Shown piece after piece: positions 55,645 through 64,000 of a stretch of 64,000 nucleotides of DNA. The stretch comes from an uncultured Chlorobiaceae bacterium (GTDB lineage: Bacteria; Bacteroidota; Chlorobiia; Chlorobiales; Chlorobiaceae). The stretch spans positions 124,001 through 188,000 of the forward strand of contig CAIRXW010000047.1 in NCBI GenBank assembly GCA_903882665.1, written 5' to 3'. The notes beneath the pieces are model-generated. The model had not been told where the DNA came from. It was given only the letters and a program-made list of their open reading frames with translations, and did no database searches. A program made the translations under genes and the position numbers. How positions within the stretch are numbered: the stretch's first letter is position 1; each line of letters begins with the position of its first letter.

Positions 55645-56622
55645 TTAAGGGTTGACAAACTTTTTATACATCTTCCAGGTCGACGAAACAAGGGTATCAA
55701 CATCGCTGTATTTCGGTACCCAGCCAAGGAGCTCCCGCGCATAGCCTGATGAGGCGACAAGCTCTGACGGATCGCCGGCACGCCTGCCCGTAACCTCAGC
55801 CATAATTGGCCTGCCGGTAAGGATGCGGGCCCGTTCGACCATCTCAAGCACACTCACGCCGGTCTGGCTTCCAAGGTTCACCGTCAAACTTTTGTCATGC
55901 TGCAAGATATATTCAAAGGCCGCGACATGCGCTTCCGCCAGGTCGGTCACGTGAACATAGTCGCGGATACAGCTTCCGTCGCGCGTGGGGTAATCGGTGC
56001 CGTAGATGGAGAGTTTGGGGCGAAGACCGGCAGCCACCTCCATCACAATAGGCAAGAGGTTTTCGGGGTTCAGCTCGAGCCCCTTGATTCTCCCCTCAAC
56101 ATCGTACCCGGCGGCATTGAAATAGCGGATTGCCGCAAAGCGCACTGCCTTGAGCTGGTCATACCAGCCAAGCAGGCGTTCGACTTCAAGCTTGGTGAAG
56201 CCATAAAAATTTTCCGGCTCCCTGGGGTGCTGCTCATCAATCGGCAGGTATTGGGGACTTCCATAGACTGCGGCCGATGAGGAAAAAATAATCGGAGACA
56301 AGTGGGCCTCAGCCGCCTGGTTGAGAATGTTGATCGTTCCGGCAATATTGGTTGCGGCATACTCCTCCGGTTTCAGCATCGACTGACCGGCAGCTTTCAG
56401 CGCTGCAAGATGAACACATCCGTCATACCCTTGAGCCATCACAGCCCGCAACTGTTCAGGACGCATAAGATCGCCATGCACAAAGCAGGCATCCGAAAAA
56501 AGATTTTCCCTCAGTCCGCTCTGCAGATTATCAAAAACCGTGACCTCATATCCTTTATCAAGAAAGGCTCTTGTAACATGACTGCCGATATAGCCAGCAC
56601 CCCCGATAACCAGAATTCGCAT
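55645..56622 (-). CDS. galE: UDP-glucose 4-epimerase
   Basis: NAD-dependent short-chain dehydrogenase that interconverts UDP-glucose and UDP-galactose. The start at 56622 gives MRILVIGGAGYIGSHV; the annotated longer frame (56640) has six extra residues. Active-site Ser and Tyr-x3-Lys: SSSAAVYGSPQ and NFYGFTKLEVE. 325 residues. Between rfbB and manC. Confidence 0.93.
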   Translation of the reverse strand: MRILVIGGAGYIGSHVTRAFLDKGYEVTVFDNLQSGLRENLFSDACFVHGDLMRPEQLRAVMAQGYDGCVHLAALKAAGQSMLKPEEYAATNIAGTINILNQAAEAHLSPIIFSSSAAVYGSPQYLPIDEQHPREPENFYGFTKLEVERLLGWYDQLKAVRFAAIRYFNAAGYDVEGRIKGLELNPENLLPIVMEVAAGLRPKLSIYGTDYPTRDGSCIRDYVHVTDLAEAHVAAFEYILQHDKSLTVNLGSQTGVSVLEMVERARILTGRPIMAEVTGRRAGDPSELVASSGYARELLGWVPKYSDVDTLVSSTWKMYKKFVNP

Positions 56623-56673
56623 AAAAAATATATTTACCAATATTTATGAAAAAATAATTGACAATTTACACGT

Positions 56674-57774
56674 TCAACGGTTGCCATACATCTCTTCGTA
56701 ATGACGCTGATAACCCCCTGAGGTCACATCGTCGAGCCATTCTGCATGTGAAAGGTACCACTCAACCGTCAGTTCAAGCCCTTTTTCAAAGGAAATCGAC
56801 GGAATCCAGCCAAGTTCGCGTTGCAGCTTCGATGAGTCGATGGCGTAGCGAAGGTCATGGCCAGCCCTGTCGGTCACGTAGGTGATGAGCTTTGCGGACT
56901 CTCCCGAAAGACGGCCAAGCTTTTCATCCATGATACGGCAAAGCAGCTTGATCAGCTCAATGTTGCTCCACTCATTATGACCGCCAATATTATAGGTTTC
57001 ACCGTTGCGACCCTGATGAAAAATTTCACCGATCGCCTGCGCATGATCGACAACCCAGAGCCAGTCGCGAATGTTCTCCCCCTTGCCATAGACCGGAAGC
57101 GGCTTGCGATTGACGATATTGTTGATAAAAAGCGGAATGAGCTTTTCGGGAAACTGAAAAGAGCCGTAATTGTTTGAACAATTGCTGATCACCACCGGCA
57201 TACCAAAGGTATCGTGCCATGCCCTGACAAAATGGTCAGAGGAGGCTTTCGACGCAGAGTAAGGACTGTGGGGATCGTAAGAAGTCTCTTCGGTAAAGAG
57301 TCCCTCACTGCCGAGCGAACCATAGACCTCATCGGTCGAAATGTGATAGAACCGCTTCCCCTCATAATCAGCCTGCCAAGCTGCCTTTGCTGCATTAAGC
57401 AGGTTGACCGTACCAAGCACATTGGTTACTACAAATTCAGTCGGGTTTGCAATTGAGCGGTCAACGTGCGACTCGGCAGCAAGATGAATCACTCCGTCAA
57501 ACTGCTGCTCTTCAAAGAGGCGCATCAGAAAATCGCCGTCGGTGATATCACCCCTGACAAAGCGGTAATTCGGATTGCTTTCAATATCGCGCAGGTTGGC
57601 AAGGTTCCCGGCATAAGTCAACTTGTCGAGATTGGTAATGGTATACGAGGGATAGCTCTTCAGAAAATGGCGGACAACGTGTGAGCCGATAAAACCTGCC
57701 CCTCCGGTAATCAAAATATGCATTGGCTTTAGCTGTTTTAGTATGGTTTCCTCTCCCGACTTCCCCGCTCTCAT
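56674..57774 (-). CDS. rfbB: dTDP-glucose 4,6-dehydratase
   Basis: Second enzyme of dTDP-L-rhamnose synthesis. Motifs: MHILITGGAGFIGSHVVRHF, HISTDEVYGSLG, and the YSASKASSDHF catalytic triad. The ATG at 57774 overlaps the rfbD stop (ATGA) and has a GGGAG ribosome site; the family-like start MHILITGG (57723) is the alternative, so the N-terminal 17 residues are uncertain. 366 residues. Confidence 0.94.
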   Translation of the reverse strand: MRAGKSGEETILKQLKPMHILITGGAGFIGSHVVRHFLKSYPSYTITNLDKLTYAGNLANLRDIESNPNYRFVRGDITDGDFLMRLFEEQQFDGVIHLAAESHVDRSIANPTEFVVTNVLGTVNLLNAAKAAWQADYEGKRFYHISTDEVYGSLGSEGLFTEETSYDPHSPYSASKASSDHFVRAWHDTFGMPVVISNCSNNYGSFQFPEKLIPLFINNIVNRKPLPVYGKGENIRDWLWVVDHAQAIGEIFHQGRNGETYNIGGHNEWSNIELIKLLCRIMDEKLGRLSGESAKLITYVTDRAGHDLRYAIDSSKLQRELGWIPSISFEKGLELTVEWYLSHAEWLDDVTSGGYQRHYEEMYGNR

Positions 57775-58652
57775 CCGTTCGCTCCCTGTTGCAACTTTTC
57801 AAGCATGGCGACCAGCGACAACCGCCAGTTCGGGATGTCAAGCCCCCACTCCTGCTTTATTGCCGACTTGTTCAAAACGCTGTAATGCGGCCTCGGTGCA
57901 ATCTGGGGATATTGGCTGCTTTCGACCGCCACCACCTTGCAGGGCAACTCCGCCAGCTCCATGACCGCCTGGGCAAAATCATACCATGAACAAACCCCTT
58001 CGTTGGAGTAATGGTAGGTGGATGAATAGAGTGCCCCCTTCTCATACCGCTCAACCATAGACACAAGCGCGCCTGCAAGATCAGCCGCCCAGGTCGGCGT
58101 TCCGATCTGGTCAGCCACAACATTCAGCACCGATCGCTCTGCGCCAAGACGCAGCATGGTCTTGACAAAGTTGACGCCATAGATAGAATAGAGCCAGGAG
58201 GTCCTGATAATCCAGTGAGAGGGGGCAATACGGCGAATCTGCTCCTCCCCTTCCCACTTCGACACACCATAGACACCAAGCGGAGTTGCGGGATCGGTTT
58301 CCCGATAAGGAATATTTGACTTGCCGTTAAAAACATAATCAGTGGAAATATGCACCAACAAGGCATTGCGCTCCCTGGCACAGGCCGCAAGCACGGCCGC
58401 GCCATCCCGGTTAACGCGGAAAGCCGCATCAACATCCGATTCCGCCTTGTCCACCGCCGTATATGCCGCACAATTGATGATCACCTCTATCTCATGTTCG
58501 CTGCAAAGTGCGGCAACACAATCGGGAGAGGTAATATCGAGGTCAGGAAGATCATAGAAAAAATAACGGTGGTTGTCAGAACGGGTTGAGAGCTCCTGCA
58601 ACTCAGAACCAAGTTGGCCCCTGCTGCCTGTAACAAGAATATTTATGCCCAT
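57771..58652 (-). CDS. rfbD: dTDP-4-dehydrorhamnose reductase
   Basis: Last enzyme of dTDP-L-rhamnose synthesis. Start GINILVTGSRGQLGSEL, active-site YGVSKWEGEE, and RTSWLYSIYG are typical. 293 residues. Heads the operon; rfbA and rfbC are not in this window. Confidence 0.93.
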   Translation of the reverse strand: MGINILVTGSRGQLGSELQELSTRSDNHRYFFYDLPDLDITSPDCVAALCSEHEIEVIINCAAYTAVDKAESDVDAAFRVNRDGAAVLAACARERNALLVHISTDYVFNGKSNIPYRETDPATPLGVYGVSKWEGEEQIRRIAPSHWIIRTSWLYSIYGVNFVKTMLRLGAERSVLNVVADQIGTPTWAADLAGALVSMVERYEKGALYSSTYHYSNEGVCSWYDFAQAVMELAELPCKVVAVESSQYPQIAPRPHYSVLNKSAIKQEWGLDIPNWRLSLVAMLEKLQQGANG

Positions 58653-59050
58653 TTTTTCAAGAAAGCTCTATATCTGATTATTTTAAAGCACTATATCGGG
58701 AATAAAAAGCATCAAAAAAAGCCAAAACTTTACCAAACAGTCGATATTCCCGTTTTTTAAACCCTCCGTACACTTGAAAAATATTCTGGAAAGATATTTT
58801 AAGATAACGAAAAAGAGAGAGCAAACTTTTGATGTGTAAATATTTTTCTCTTTTGGAACAGGTGCATTTACTGCATTGGCTGATGGTGGCGAGCCTTTAC
58901 GGGGTGTAGTTTAGAAAAACACCATACACAACCCTGCACGAATAAACCGCAACCATGACGGGCTCTATAGTCTGCCTGATTGCTTCGTTCAATACTGAAA
59001 CCGGATCGACCGACTGTGGCGAATTGTGCGTTTTCGGGCAGCATGTCGCA
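58653..59050. other. Intergenic region
   Basis: About 400 bases between rfbD and the HTH gene; no gene or clear repeat seen. Confidence 0.45.
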
Positions 59051-59434
59051 TCAGGGTAATCTTTTTTTGAGGGTTTCGATGAGTTTGTTGAGTTCGAGGA
59101 GTTGTTTGTTCATGTCGAGCGCTTGGTTCTGGAGCTGCTGGATTTTTTGGGTGCAGTCGGTGAGGATGAGGGTCAGGGTGGGGTCGGGCGGCGGTGGCGG
59201 GAGCTGGGGGGTGCCTTTTTTGCCGTAGAGGATGTAGTTGACGTCGATGCCGACGGCTTCGAGTTTTTCGCGGAGGATGTTGCCGATGCGGTTTTTGCCG
59301 GTGACGTAGGCGGTGATGTAAGAGGCGTCTTTGGCGCCGATTGCCTGGCAGAGGGCTACCTGGGTTTTGAATTTTTTTTTGATCTCTGCTCTGAGGCGTT
59401 TGGCTTCGTCGGTGTACGCTCCTGATATAGGCAT
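59051..59434 (-). CDS. Helix-turn-helix protein with C-terminal coiled coil
   Basis: 127 residues. An Xre-like helix-turn-helix region lies at about 20-60 (FKTQVALCQAIGAKDASYIT), followed by LEAVGIDVNYILYGKKG, which is reminiscent of phage-repressor-like proteins. A proline run (PPPPPDP) links it to a C-terminal coiled coil (about 92-127, leucine-rich). Probably a transcriptional regulator; partner unknown. Confidence 0.55.
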   Translation of the reverse strand: MPISGAYTDEAKRLRAEIKKKFKTQVALCQAIGAKDASYITAYVTGKNRIGNILREKLEAVGIDVNYILYGKKGTPQLPPPPPDPTLTLILTDCTQKIQQLQNQALDMNKQLLELNKLIETLKKRLP

Positions 59435-59622
59435 TTGTTTTTATTTTGTTATATATTTATGCTCACACATAAAGCAAAATATATCTAATTTTTAAAATAG
59501 AAACAACTATTGGAAAGGTAACGAATAAAGAATGAGAAGTGGAGTTGTGTTTGTGCTGGGGAGGACTTTAGCGGCTGGTGGTTTTCTATTTTCCCATTTT
59601 CCCGTATAAAAATGGGTATGTG

Positions 59623-59973
59623 ATGCCTGCGGCGAAGATTACGGAGGAGATTACCGGCTGCATTGTTGATGCGCTTGGTGCGGGGCATTACCGGTTGGTG
59701 GCTTGAAAGTTGGCGGGGATTGACCGGCGGACGCTGTTGAATTGGCTGAAACGGGGCGAGCGGGAGCGGGCAGGGATGTATCGGGAGTTGTACCTGGCGG
59801 TTGAGCGGGCTGAGGCCAAGGCGGAGGTGTTTCACCTGAAGAATATTGAGACGGCTTCGGCGAAGAGCTGGTTTGCATCGGCGTGGTTTTTGGAGCGGAA
59901 GCATCCTGAGCGGTGGGGTAAGCGTGAGCCTTCTCCTCACTTTGTACCACCAAATGACGTTGCGCCGAATTGA
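59623..59973 (+). pseudogene. Terminase-small-subunit-like gene broken by an in-frame TGA
   Basis: From ATG 59623 the frame reads MPAAKITEEITGCIVDALGA and reaches a TGA at 59704-59706 (LVA, stop, KLAGI). It continues as IDRRTLLNWLKRGERERAGM, AVERAEAKAEVFHL and WFASAWFLERKHPERWGKRE. This alpha-helical layout with the LERxxPERW end is typical of phage terminase small subunits or similar DNA-binding helix-turn-helix proteins. A CCCATTTT/AAAATGGG hairpin sits just before the start. It may be a phage remnant. Confidence 0.55.
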
Positions 59974-59982
59974 CCTGATATC

Positions 59983-60231
59983 TTACTGCTGCACTGTAGA
60001 CGAAAAAATTTCAAAATACTTTTGATAGTCAGATATGGGGTTTTGCATTCGCTTCTTCTCCATGAAGGGCTTTAGGCAGTCCCACAGAATAAGAATTCGC
60101 TCGCCGATAAAGGTTAACACAAGCTTTTCATTTGCCTCACCAAATATGACTCGCATTCCAATCTCGTCGCACAGTTTCCCATAAAAAAAGAGTCCGTTTT
60201 CTTGTGATTTAAAAAAAATATCAGTAATCAC
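59983..60231 (-). CDS. Hypothetical protein
   Basis: 82-residue frame with no family that I recognise (LTFIGERILILWDCLKPFME). It lies convergent to the broken terminase-like gene. Status as a gene is uncertain. Confidence 0.4.
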   Translation of the reverse strand: MITDIFFKSQENGLFFYGKLCDEIGMRVIFGEANEKLVLTFIGERILILWDCLKPFMEKKRMQNPISDYQKYFEIFSSTVQQ

Positions 60232-60337
60232 TTTATTTTAATGCATATAACGCTATTCCACCAATCTAATCCGTTACCAGTGAAAAATTATATATATCAA
60301 CATTAACGGTTTAACCCCACATTTCTTTCTCACTTGT

Positions 60338-61081
60338 TCAGATCCTGATTGCGAAGGGTTGGCCGCACGCGCATGACATTGTGGGAACTCCAGAATCGTT
60401 CTTCGGAGCGCAATCTATGCAGGCAAGTCTTCCGCATGAGCACACGAAACCCTTCTTAGCGTACAACTCTCCGATCTTAGTGTTCACGCTGAGGTGTTCG
60501 TCGGACAGGGCCACACCGCACGAAGTACAAGACCTCCCTTTCTCGTCCCGCAGGAAACGGACCTGGAGTTGTTGGCAGCACGTTGTGAGTTCGCCTGGGA
60601 CCACTTGGACAACCGTACCGCAGCCCGGGCACATCGCTTTCCCATCCAGGATACCCACCAACTTTTCGTGCTCAGCCTTAGCAGCAGCGAGGGCGTGCAC
60701 CGCTTTCGCTGGCTTCACTTTGCGTGCGAGGAAGCGATCCCGGGATCCAGTTAGAGATTGTTTATTCTGGATGCTTAGCACCCTGAACTTGTCTGTGGGA
60801 ACCAACGGAAAGATGAAACAGAACCACTTTGTCTTGACCACGGAGCCGCAGGTAGGGCACTTGTCCTTACCGCCGAGATCAAAGCCCCATGAGGTGCCAA
60901 TTCCATTGATCTGGCGTAGATTCCCCGGCGATTCGTCTGTTGTTTGCGCAAGACAGACTTCGCAGAAGCCTTGCTGCAAGGCTATATAGCCAGCCTCGCA
61001 GGTGTCGGAACAGAAGACCCCATTCGCACTCTGAATGGCTCCGAAGAGGATGACCTTTTTGCAGTTATTGCAATGTTCCAT
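60338..61081 (-). CDS. Multi-zinc-ribbon protein of unknown function
   Basis: 247 residues from the ATG at 61081 (MEHCNNCKKVILFG), which has an AAGGAG ribosome site; the longer frame from 61135 lacks it. It contains several CxxC pairs: CNNC, CEVC, CPTC, CPGC, CTSC and CIDC, together with CSDTC and CSCG, so perhaps four or five zinc ribbons. Short hydrophobic patch (WFCFIFPLVPTD) near residue 87. I do not know a family for it. It may bind nucleic acid or protein. Confidence 0.6.
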   Translation of the reverse strand: MEHCNNCKKVILFGAIQSANGVFCSDTCEAGYIALQQGFCEVCLAQTTDESPGNLRQINGIGTSWGFDLGGKDKCPTCGSVVKTKWFCFIFPLVPTDKFRVLSIQNKQSLTGSRDRFLARKVKPAKAVHALAAAKAEHEKLVGILDGKAMCPGCGTVVQVVPGELTTCCQQLQVRFLRDEKGRSCTSCGVALSDEHLSVNTKIGELYAKKGFVCSCGRLACIDCAPKNDSGVPTMSCACGQPFAIRI

Positions 61082-61362
61082 GTTTTCTCCTTTTTCAGAT
61101 GGGATAAGATTGCATCCGCCAACGTTCTGTCTCACCGTACCCGCGCACTTTGCGGTGTCCGAGTGGAGCCGGGCGGTTAGGCCGGAATGGAGTCATTTTG
61201 GATTGTTACCTGTATTGTTCAAGCGAATTATGGTGCCATTTTTATAAATTATTTCTTGATATTGCTCACCAGCTTTGGAAGCTATTATCCTTACTCCATT
61301 TTGCGGGTCTTTAAATTCATATCATCAACCTATTCTGGTAATGCGCATTCCTACCATGACTG

Positions 61363-61423
61363 CTAACAATAATTTGATGGATCCGCCTAAATTGCGGATT
61401 TTTGAATTATAACCCATATAAGA
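61363..61423. repeat. Dispersed hairpin repeat, copy C (61 bp)
   Basis: CTAACAATAATTTGATGG, then ATCCGC-CTAAATT-GCGGAT, TTTTTGAATTATAACC and CATATAAGA. 54 of 61 positions match 41693-41753. The stem followed by T-run resembles a terminator. Confidence 0.75.
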
Positions 61424-61627
61424 CTTAACCTACACACACTGGAAAACGCTGTTAATGTCTTACGTAGAAAAAACTTAAACGATGTATTAAATTCTATTTA
61501 TGCGTCTTATACTGTTCAGCATAGCAACGCTGATTCCTGCGACAATTACGAGGTACGCATAAACGTAATTTACGCAGGGATTTTGAGTATTCCATGGGCG
61601 ATGGTGTATTTTTTTTGTGGGCGGTGT

Positions 61628-61657
61628 GGGTTGGTGGGCTGGGTTGTGGGTGGTGGG
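61628..61657 (+). other. G-quadruplex-type motif
   Basis: Five GGG runs (61628, 61636, 61641, 61648 and 61655) with loops of 5, 2, 4 and 4 bases on the plus strand. Such spacing fits the standard intramolecular G-quadruplex pattern. Confidence 0.6.
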
Positions 61658-61930
61658 CTGTGCGGGGTTGGCTTGGGCGCCCGGAGGGTTGCGCAAACGG
61701 AGCGAAGCGGAGTGCGGCTCCCTGCTGGATTGGGTTGTTGGTTGACTGCTGATTTGAGTTATTTATACTGGCGTATAACGGTCTAACTTGGACTTGGAAA
61801 AAACTCTGCAATCAAGAGTTCCCTGATAACACTTGCCAATACTTGAAACGAACAAAGGTTCAAGCTGAATGAAACAAATATCCACCTTCAACGGATGATT
61901 CCTGATAGAAAGCAACATAGAGTGTGTGGT

Positions 61931-64000
61931 TTACGGATTCAGCACCTCATAAATCGTCGTTGCATCTTTGAAGTTGACACCCAGCGCCTTGAAATGGGCT
62001 TTGCCGCAATCGACTTTTTTGTTTTCGGTTGAGCGGCGTTTATCGCGGTCGAGGGTGCTTTTGGTTTCGCGGACGAGATAGAGTTTTTGAGTGTCATCGA
62101 CGACGACGGCCCAGTCGGGGTTGTAGTCGCCGAGTGGGGTGGCTACTTTGAACCAGCGTGGGAGCTTGCAGAAAAACTTTACCCGCTCATCGGCATCGAG
62201 GAGTTTTGCGACCTCTTCTTCTGTGCCGGAATCGTAGGCAATGTAGTTGAAGGGGGTACGGTTGTCGGTGCTTTGCACGGTGTAGAGGCGGCTGAGGTAC
62301 TCTTCTATCTCTTCGGCTTCGAAGAGGCGCATTTCGTAGTATTGGCCTTTGATCGGTTCGTATTTGATGCCGTCGATAATGAGTTCGTGCAATGCGCGAT
62401 TGATCATTCTGGCGGTTTCGGTCATGAATGACTGGGGATTGAGGGTAAAATCTTTCAACCGTCCTGATTGCTTCAGGATTTCAACAAGGGTGTCTCGGGT
62501 CAGTTCGGTTTCGCGCTGCAAAAAGGCGAGAATATCCGGCAGCGGCTGCTCGTTATGGACAAGATGTGTTCTGCTGCTGGTGATTTTTCCGCCTTCAAGG
62601 CCGGACTCTTTTATTTCGAGGTCTCTTTTGGTGATTTCTATCAGCACTGGCTTTATTTCCGCCATTGTATTGATCTTCCCTGCTGCAAGAGTAACCAGTT
62701 CCGACGTTTTAAACTCGACGGAATACCGGGTTTTCTGGCTGATTTTATTCCAGAGCATTTGAAAATCGTCGTTCAGTTCCACCCGCTTGTTGTAAGAAAC
62801 TTTCTGGCGATCACGCCCATTCTTTACAAAATCGCGCGGAAGGTAGCGCTGCATAAGTCCGACAACCGCATCTTCAAGGCCTGCATATTTTTCCGGCAGG
62901 TTGAAAGTGAAATCAGACTTTTCAGGCGTAAATGCCGTGGTAATGTCTCCACAACTGTCAATCAGACCGTGTTCGGCAACACATTGCCAGATTTCAGATG
63001 ACTCTTCCTGTGTAAGGTAACCGGTTCCTTCTGTGTTGAGTACCGGCGTAAAGGCAATTTGTGGAAGACGACCGAATTTGAAGTTGCCGCTCGGATCGAT
63101 GGCGGCTTCTATTTCGGACTGCAACCCTTTGGCAAAGTTTTCAAAGGTTTCGTTGGCAATAACGGTGAGGCGGTTGATCTGGTCGTCATAGACACGGTCA
63201 CCATCAAGAGTTACCGGCAAACGAAGGCCTCGACCAATGGTCTGGCGACGTTCACGGTCGGTACCCATTTCACGAAGGGTGCAGATCTGGAAGACATTGG
63301 GGTTATCCCACCCCTCTTTCAGAGCTGAGTGGCTGAAAATAAAGCGGAGAGGCACCTCCGGCGATAGCAGGCGCTCTTTGTCTTTCATGATGAGTTCGTA
63401 GGTCTCGTCATCTTTGGCGGTACTGCCGCTGGTATCAAGGAGGTCTACGATTTTGCCTTTCTTTCTGTCTGCTGAAAAGTAACCATCATGGACCTCTTCT
63501 GCCCGGTAAGGGATGAGCCCGGCATAGAGTGATTTGCTGCTGGTTGCCGTGTAGGCCTCTTCAAACCATCGGGCGATCTTTTCTTTGCAGGGGTTGCCAT
63601 CGTCGTCGTAGGAGCGGTAGCTTTTGACGTGGTCGATGAAGAAGAGGGAGAGCACCTTTATCCCCTTCCCCTTGAGTTTTTTCTCTTTGGCAAAGTGGGA
63701 TTCGACGGTTTGCTCAATCTGGCTTTTGATGCGTTCATCAGCCATGCCGCCGGATTCCTGAAACCGCTCTACAACAATGCCGTTCTGAAACTCCACATAT
63801 TCATTGTCGGGTTCAGCATTGATGTTGGTCACCAGATAGCCCTCATAGTCGGTGCGGTTGGTCTGGCTTGCAAGGTTGGTGCCATGCTTTATTTTCAACT
63901 GCTTTTCGCGGGTTCCGTTTGGTGTATCCTCAAAAATGGTCACCTTCGCCTGCGGGGTTTTAGCCGTTTTTGGCCAGTAGCCGACAGCATCAAGGCGGAC
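61931..64000 (-). CDS. Type III restriction endonuclease subunit Res (partial, C-terminal part)
   Basis: About 690 C-terminal residues of the helicase-nuclease subunit of a type III restriction-modification system; the gene continues beyond the right edge. Helicase motifs V and VI are visible in FSHSALKEGWDNPNVFQICT and RRQTIGRGLRLPV. The C-terminal endonuclease domain of PD-(D/E)xK type is suggested by DYNPDWAVVVDD and VRETKSTLD. The companion mod gene would be expected outside the window. The frame is open to position 64000, so the internal ATG at 63943 is not the start. Confidence 0.88.
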   Translation of the reverse strand, partial: VRLDAVGYWPKTAKTPQAKVTIFEDTPNGTREKQLKIKHGTNLASQTNRTDYEGYLVTNINAEPDNEYVEFQNGIVVERFQESGGMADERIKSQIEQTVESHFAKEKKLKGKGIKVLSLFFIDHVKSYRSYDDDGNPCKEKIARWFEEAYTATSSKSLYAGLIPYRAEEVHDGYFSADRKKGKIVDLLDTSGSTAKDDETYELIMKDKERLLSPEVPLRFIFSHSALKEGWDNPNVFQICTLREMGTDRERRQTIGRGLRLPVTLDGDRVYDDQINRLTVIANETFENFAKGLQSEIEAAIDPSGNFKFGRLPQIAFTPVLNTEGTGYLTQEESSEIWQCVAEHGLIDSCGDITTAFTPEKSDFTFNLPEKYAGLEDAVVGLMQRYLPRDFVKNGRDRQKVSYNKRVELNDDFQMLWNKISQKTRYSVEFKTSELVTLAAGKINTMAEIKPVLIEITKRDLEIKESGLEGGKITSSRTHLVHNEQPLPDILAFLQRETELTRDTLVEILKQSGRLKDFTLNPQSFMTETARMINRALHELIIDGIKYEPIKGQYYEMRLFEAEEIEEYLSRLYTVQSTDNRTPFNYIAYDSGTEEEVAKLLDADERVKFFCKLPRWFKVATPLGDYNPDWAVVVDDTQKLYLVRETKSTLDRDKRRSTENKKVDCGKAHFKALGVNFKDATTIYEVLNP

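Larger units (their letters stand above)
61082..61930. other. Gene-poor stretch with repeat and G-rich tract
   Basis: About 850 bases without a supportable gene. It contains copy C of the dispersed hairpin repeat (61363-61423), a G-rich tract (61628-61657) and a segment rich in CGGAGCGAAGCGGAG-type sequence near 61690. Confidence 0.5.

Noticed and set aside
61480-61800. Diversity-generating retroelement or retron RNA in the G-rich stretch
   Set aside because: No reverse transcriptase gene lies nearby and no template/variable repeat pair was seen.

Overview
The window looks like the chromosome of a green sulfur bacterium (Chlorobiaceae). The clues are a CrtU-type carotenoid ring desaturase carrying an internal Rieske domain, a geranylgeranyl-reductase-family flavoprotein, a small protein resembling the CsmB/CsmF chlorosome envelope family just downstream of ileS, and the overall mix of housekeeping genes. 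The assignment rests on gene content read by eye. The species is not determined.

Housekeeping blocks alternate with accessory patches. Left block (1-9.2 kb): 5' part of a PcrA/UvrD helicase, a GH13 glucosidase-like enzyme, a YjbQ protein, dxs, pgpA, pgsA and mutS2. First accessory patch (9.4-19.6 kb): two RES-Xre toxin-antitoxin modules sharing a TTTC-N4-GAAA operator-like palindrome, a secreted metallophosphoesterase, the deletion scar of a type III restriction-modification locus, a HigB-type toxin broken by an in-frame TGA beside its intact antitoxin, a cation transporter, and a 1039-residue protein joining a seven-bladed WD40 propeller, a Roc-like GTPase, a COR-like region, a zinc ribbon and a C-terminal TIR/SEFIR domain. 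RES toxins and many TIR domains consume NAD+, so this 10 kb carries three potential NAD+-depleting effectors.

Middle block (19.6-32.3 kb): pdxJ, rdgB and uppP; a PHP phosphoesterase followed by an Mla-type lipid transport operon (permease, ATPase, MCE protein); a serine hydrolase; crtU; queG; an aldo/keto reductase; purH. Next (32.4-37.1 kb) come five minus-strand genes that include a duplicated-membrane-segment protein of unknown function, an M15-type peptidase, an alpha/beta hydrolase, a CARDB-like secreted protein and an arylamine N-acetyltransferase. A DinB-like protein and a geranylgeranyl reductase follow.

The second accessory patch (39.3-42.9 kb) holds several toxin-antitoxin genes. 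One ParE/antitoxin pair is intact. A HigB toxin is reduced to its C-terminal tail, and a PIN toxin is split by an in-frame TAG. It also contains a 78-bp partial gene duplication and one copy of a dispersed hairpin repeat. Across the window, antitoxins stay open while several toxins are dead.

The right housekeeping block (43.2-58.7 kb) has purN-queE, a glycosyltransferase whose 5' end lies in a short-repeat cluster, nfo, ftsX, tRNA-Ala(GGC), purF, a DksA-like protein, ileS, the chlorosome-like protein and a nucleotide-sugar operon (rfbD-rfbB-galE-manC). The right edge (59-64 kb) is accessory again: a HTH protein, a broken terminase-small-subunit-like gene, a multi-zinc-ribbon protein, a second copy of the dispersed repeat, a G-quadruplex-type motif and the 3' part of a type III restriction subunit.
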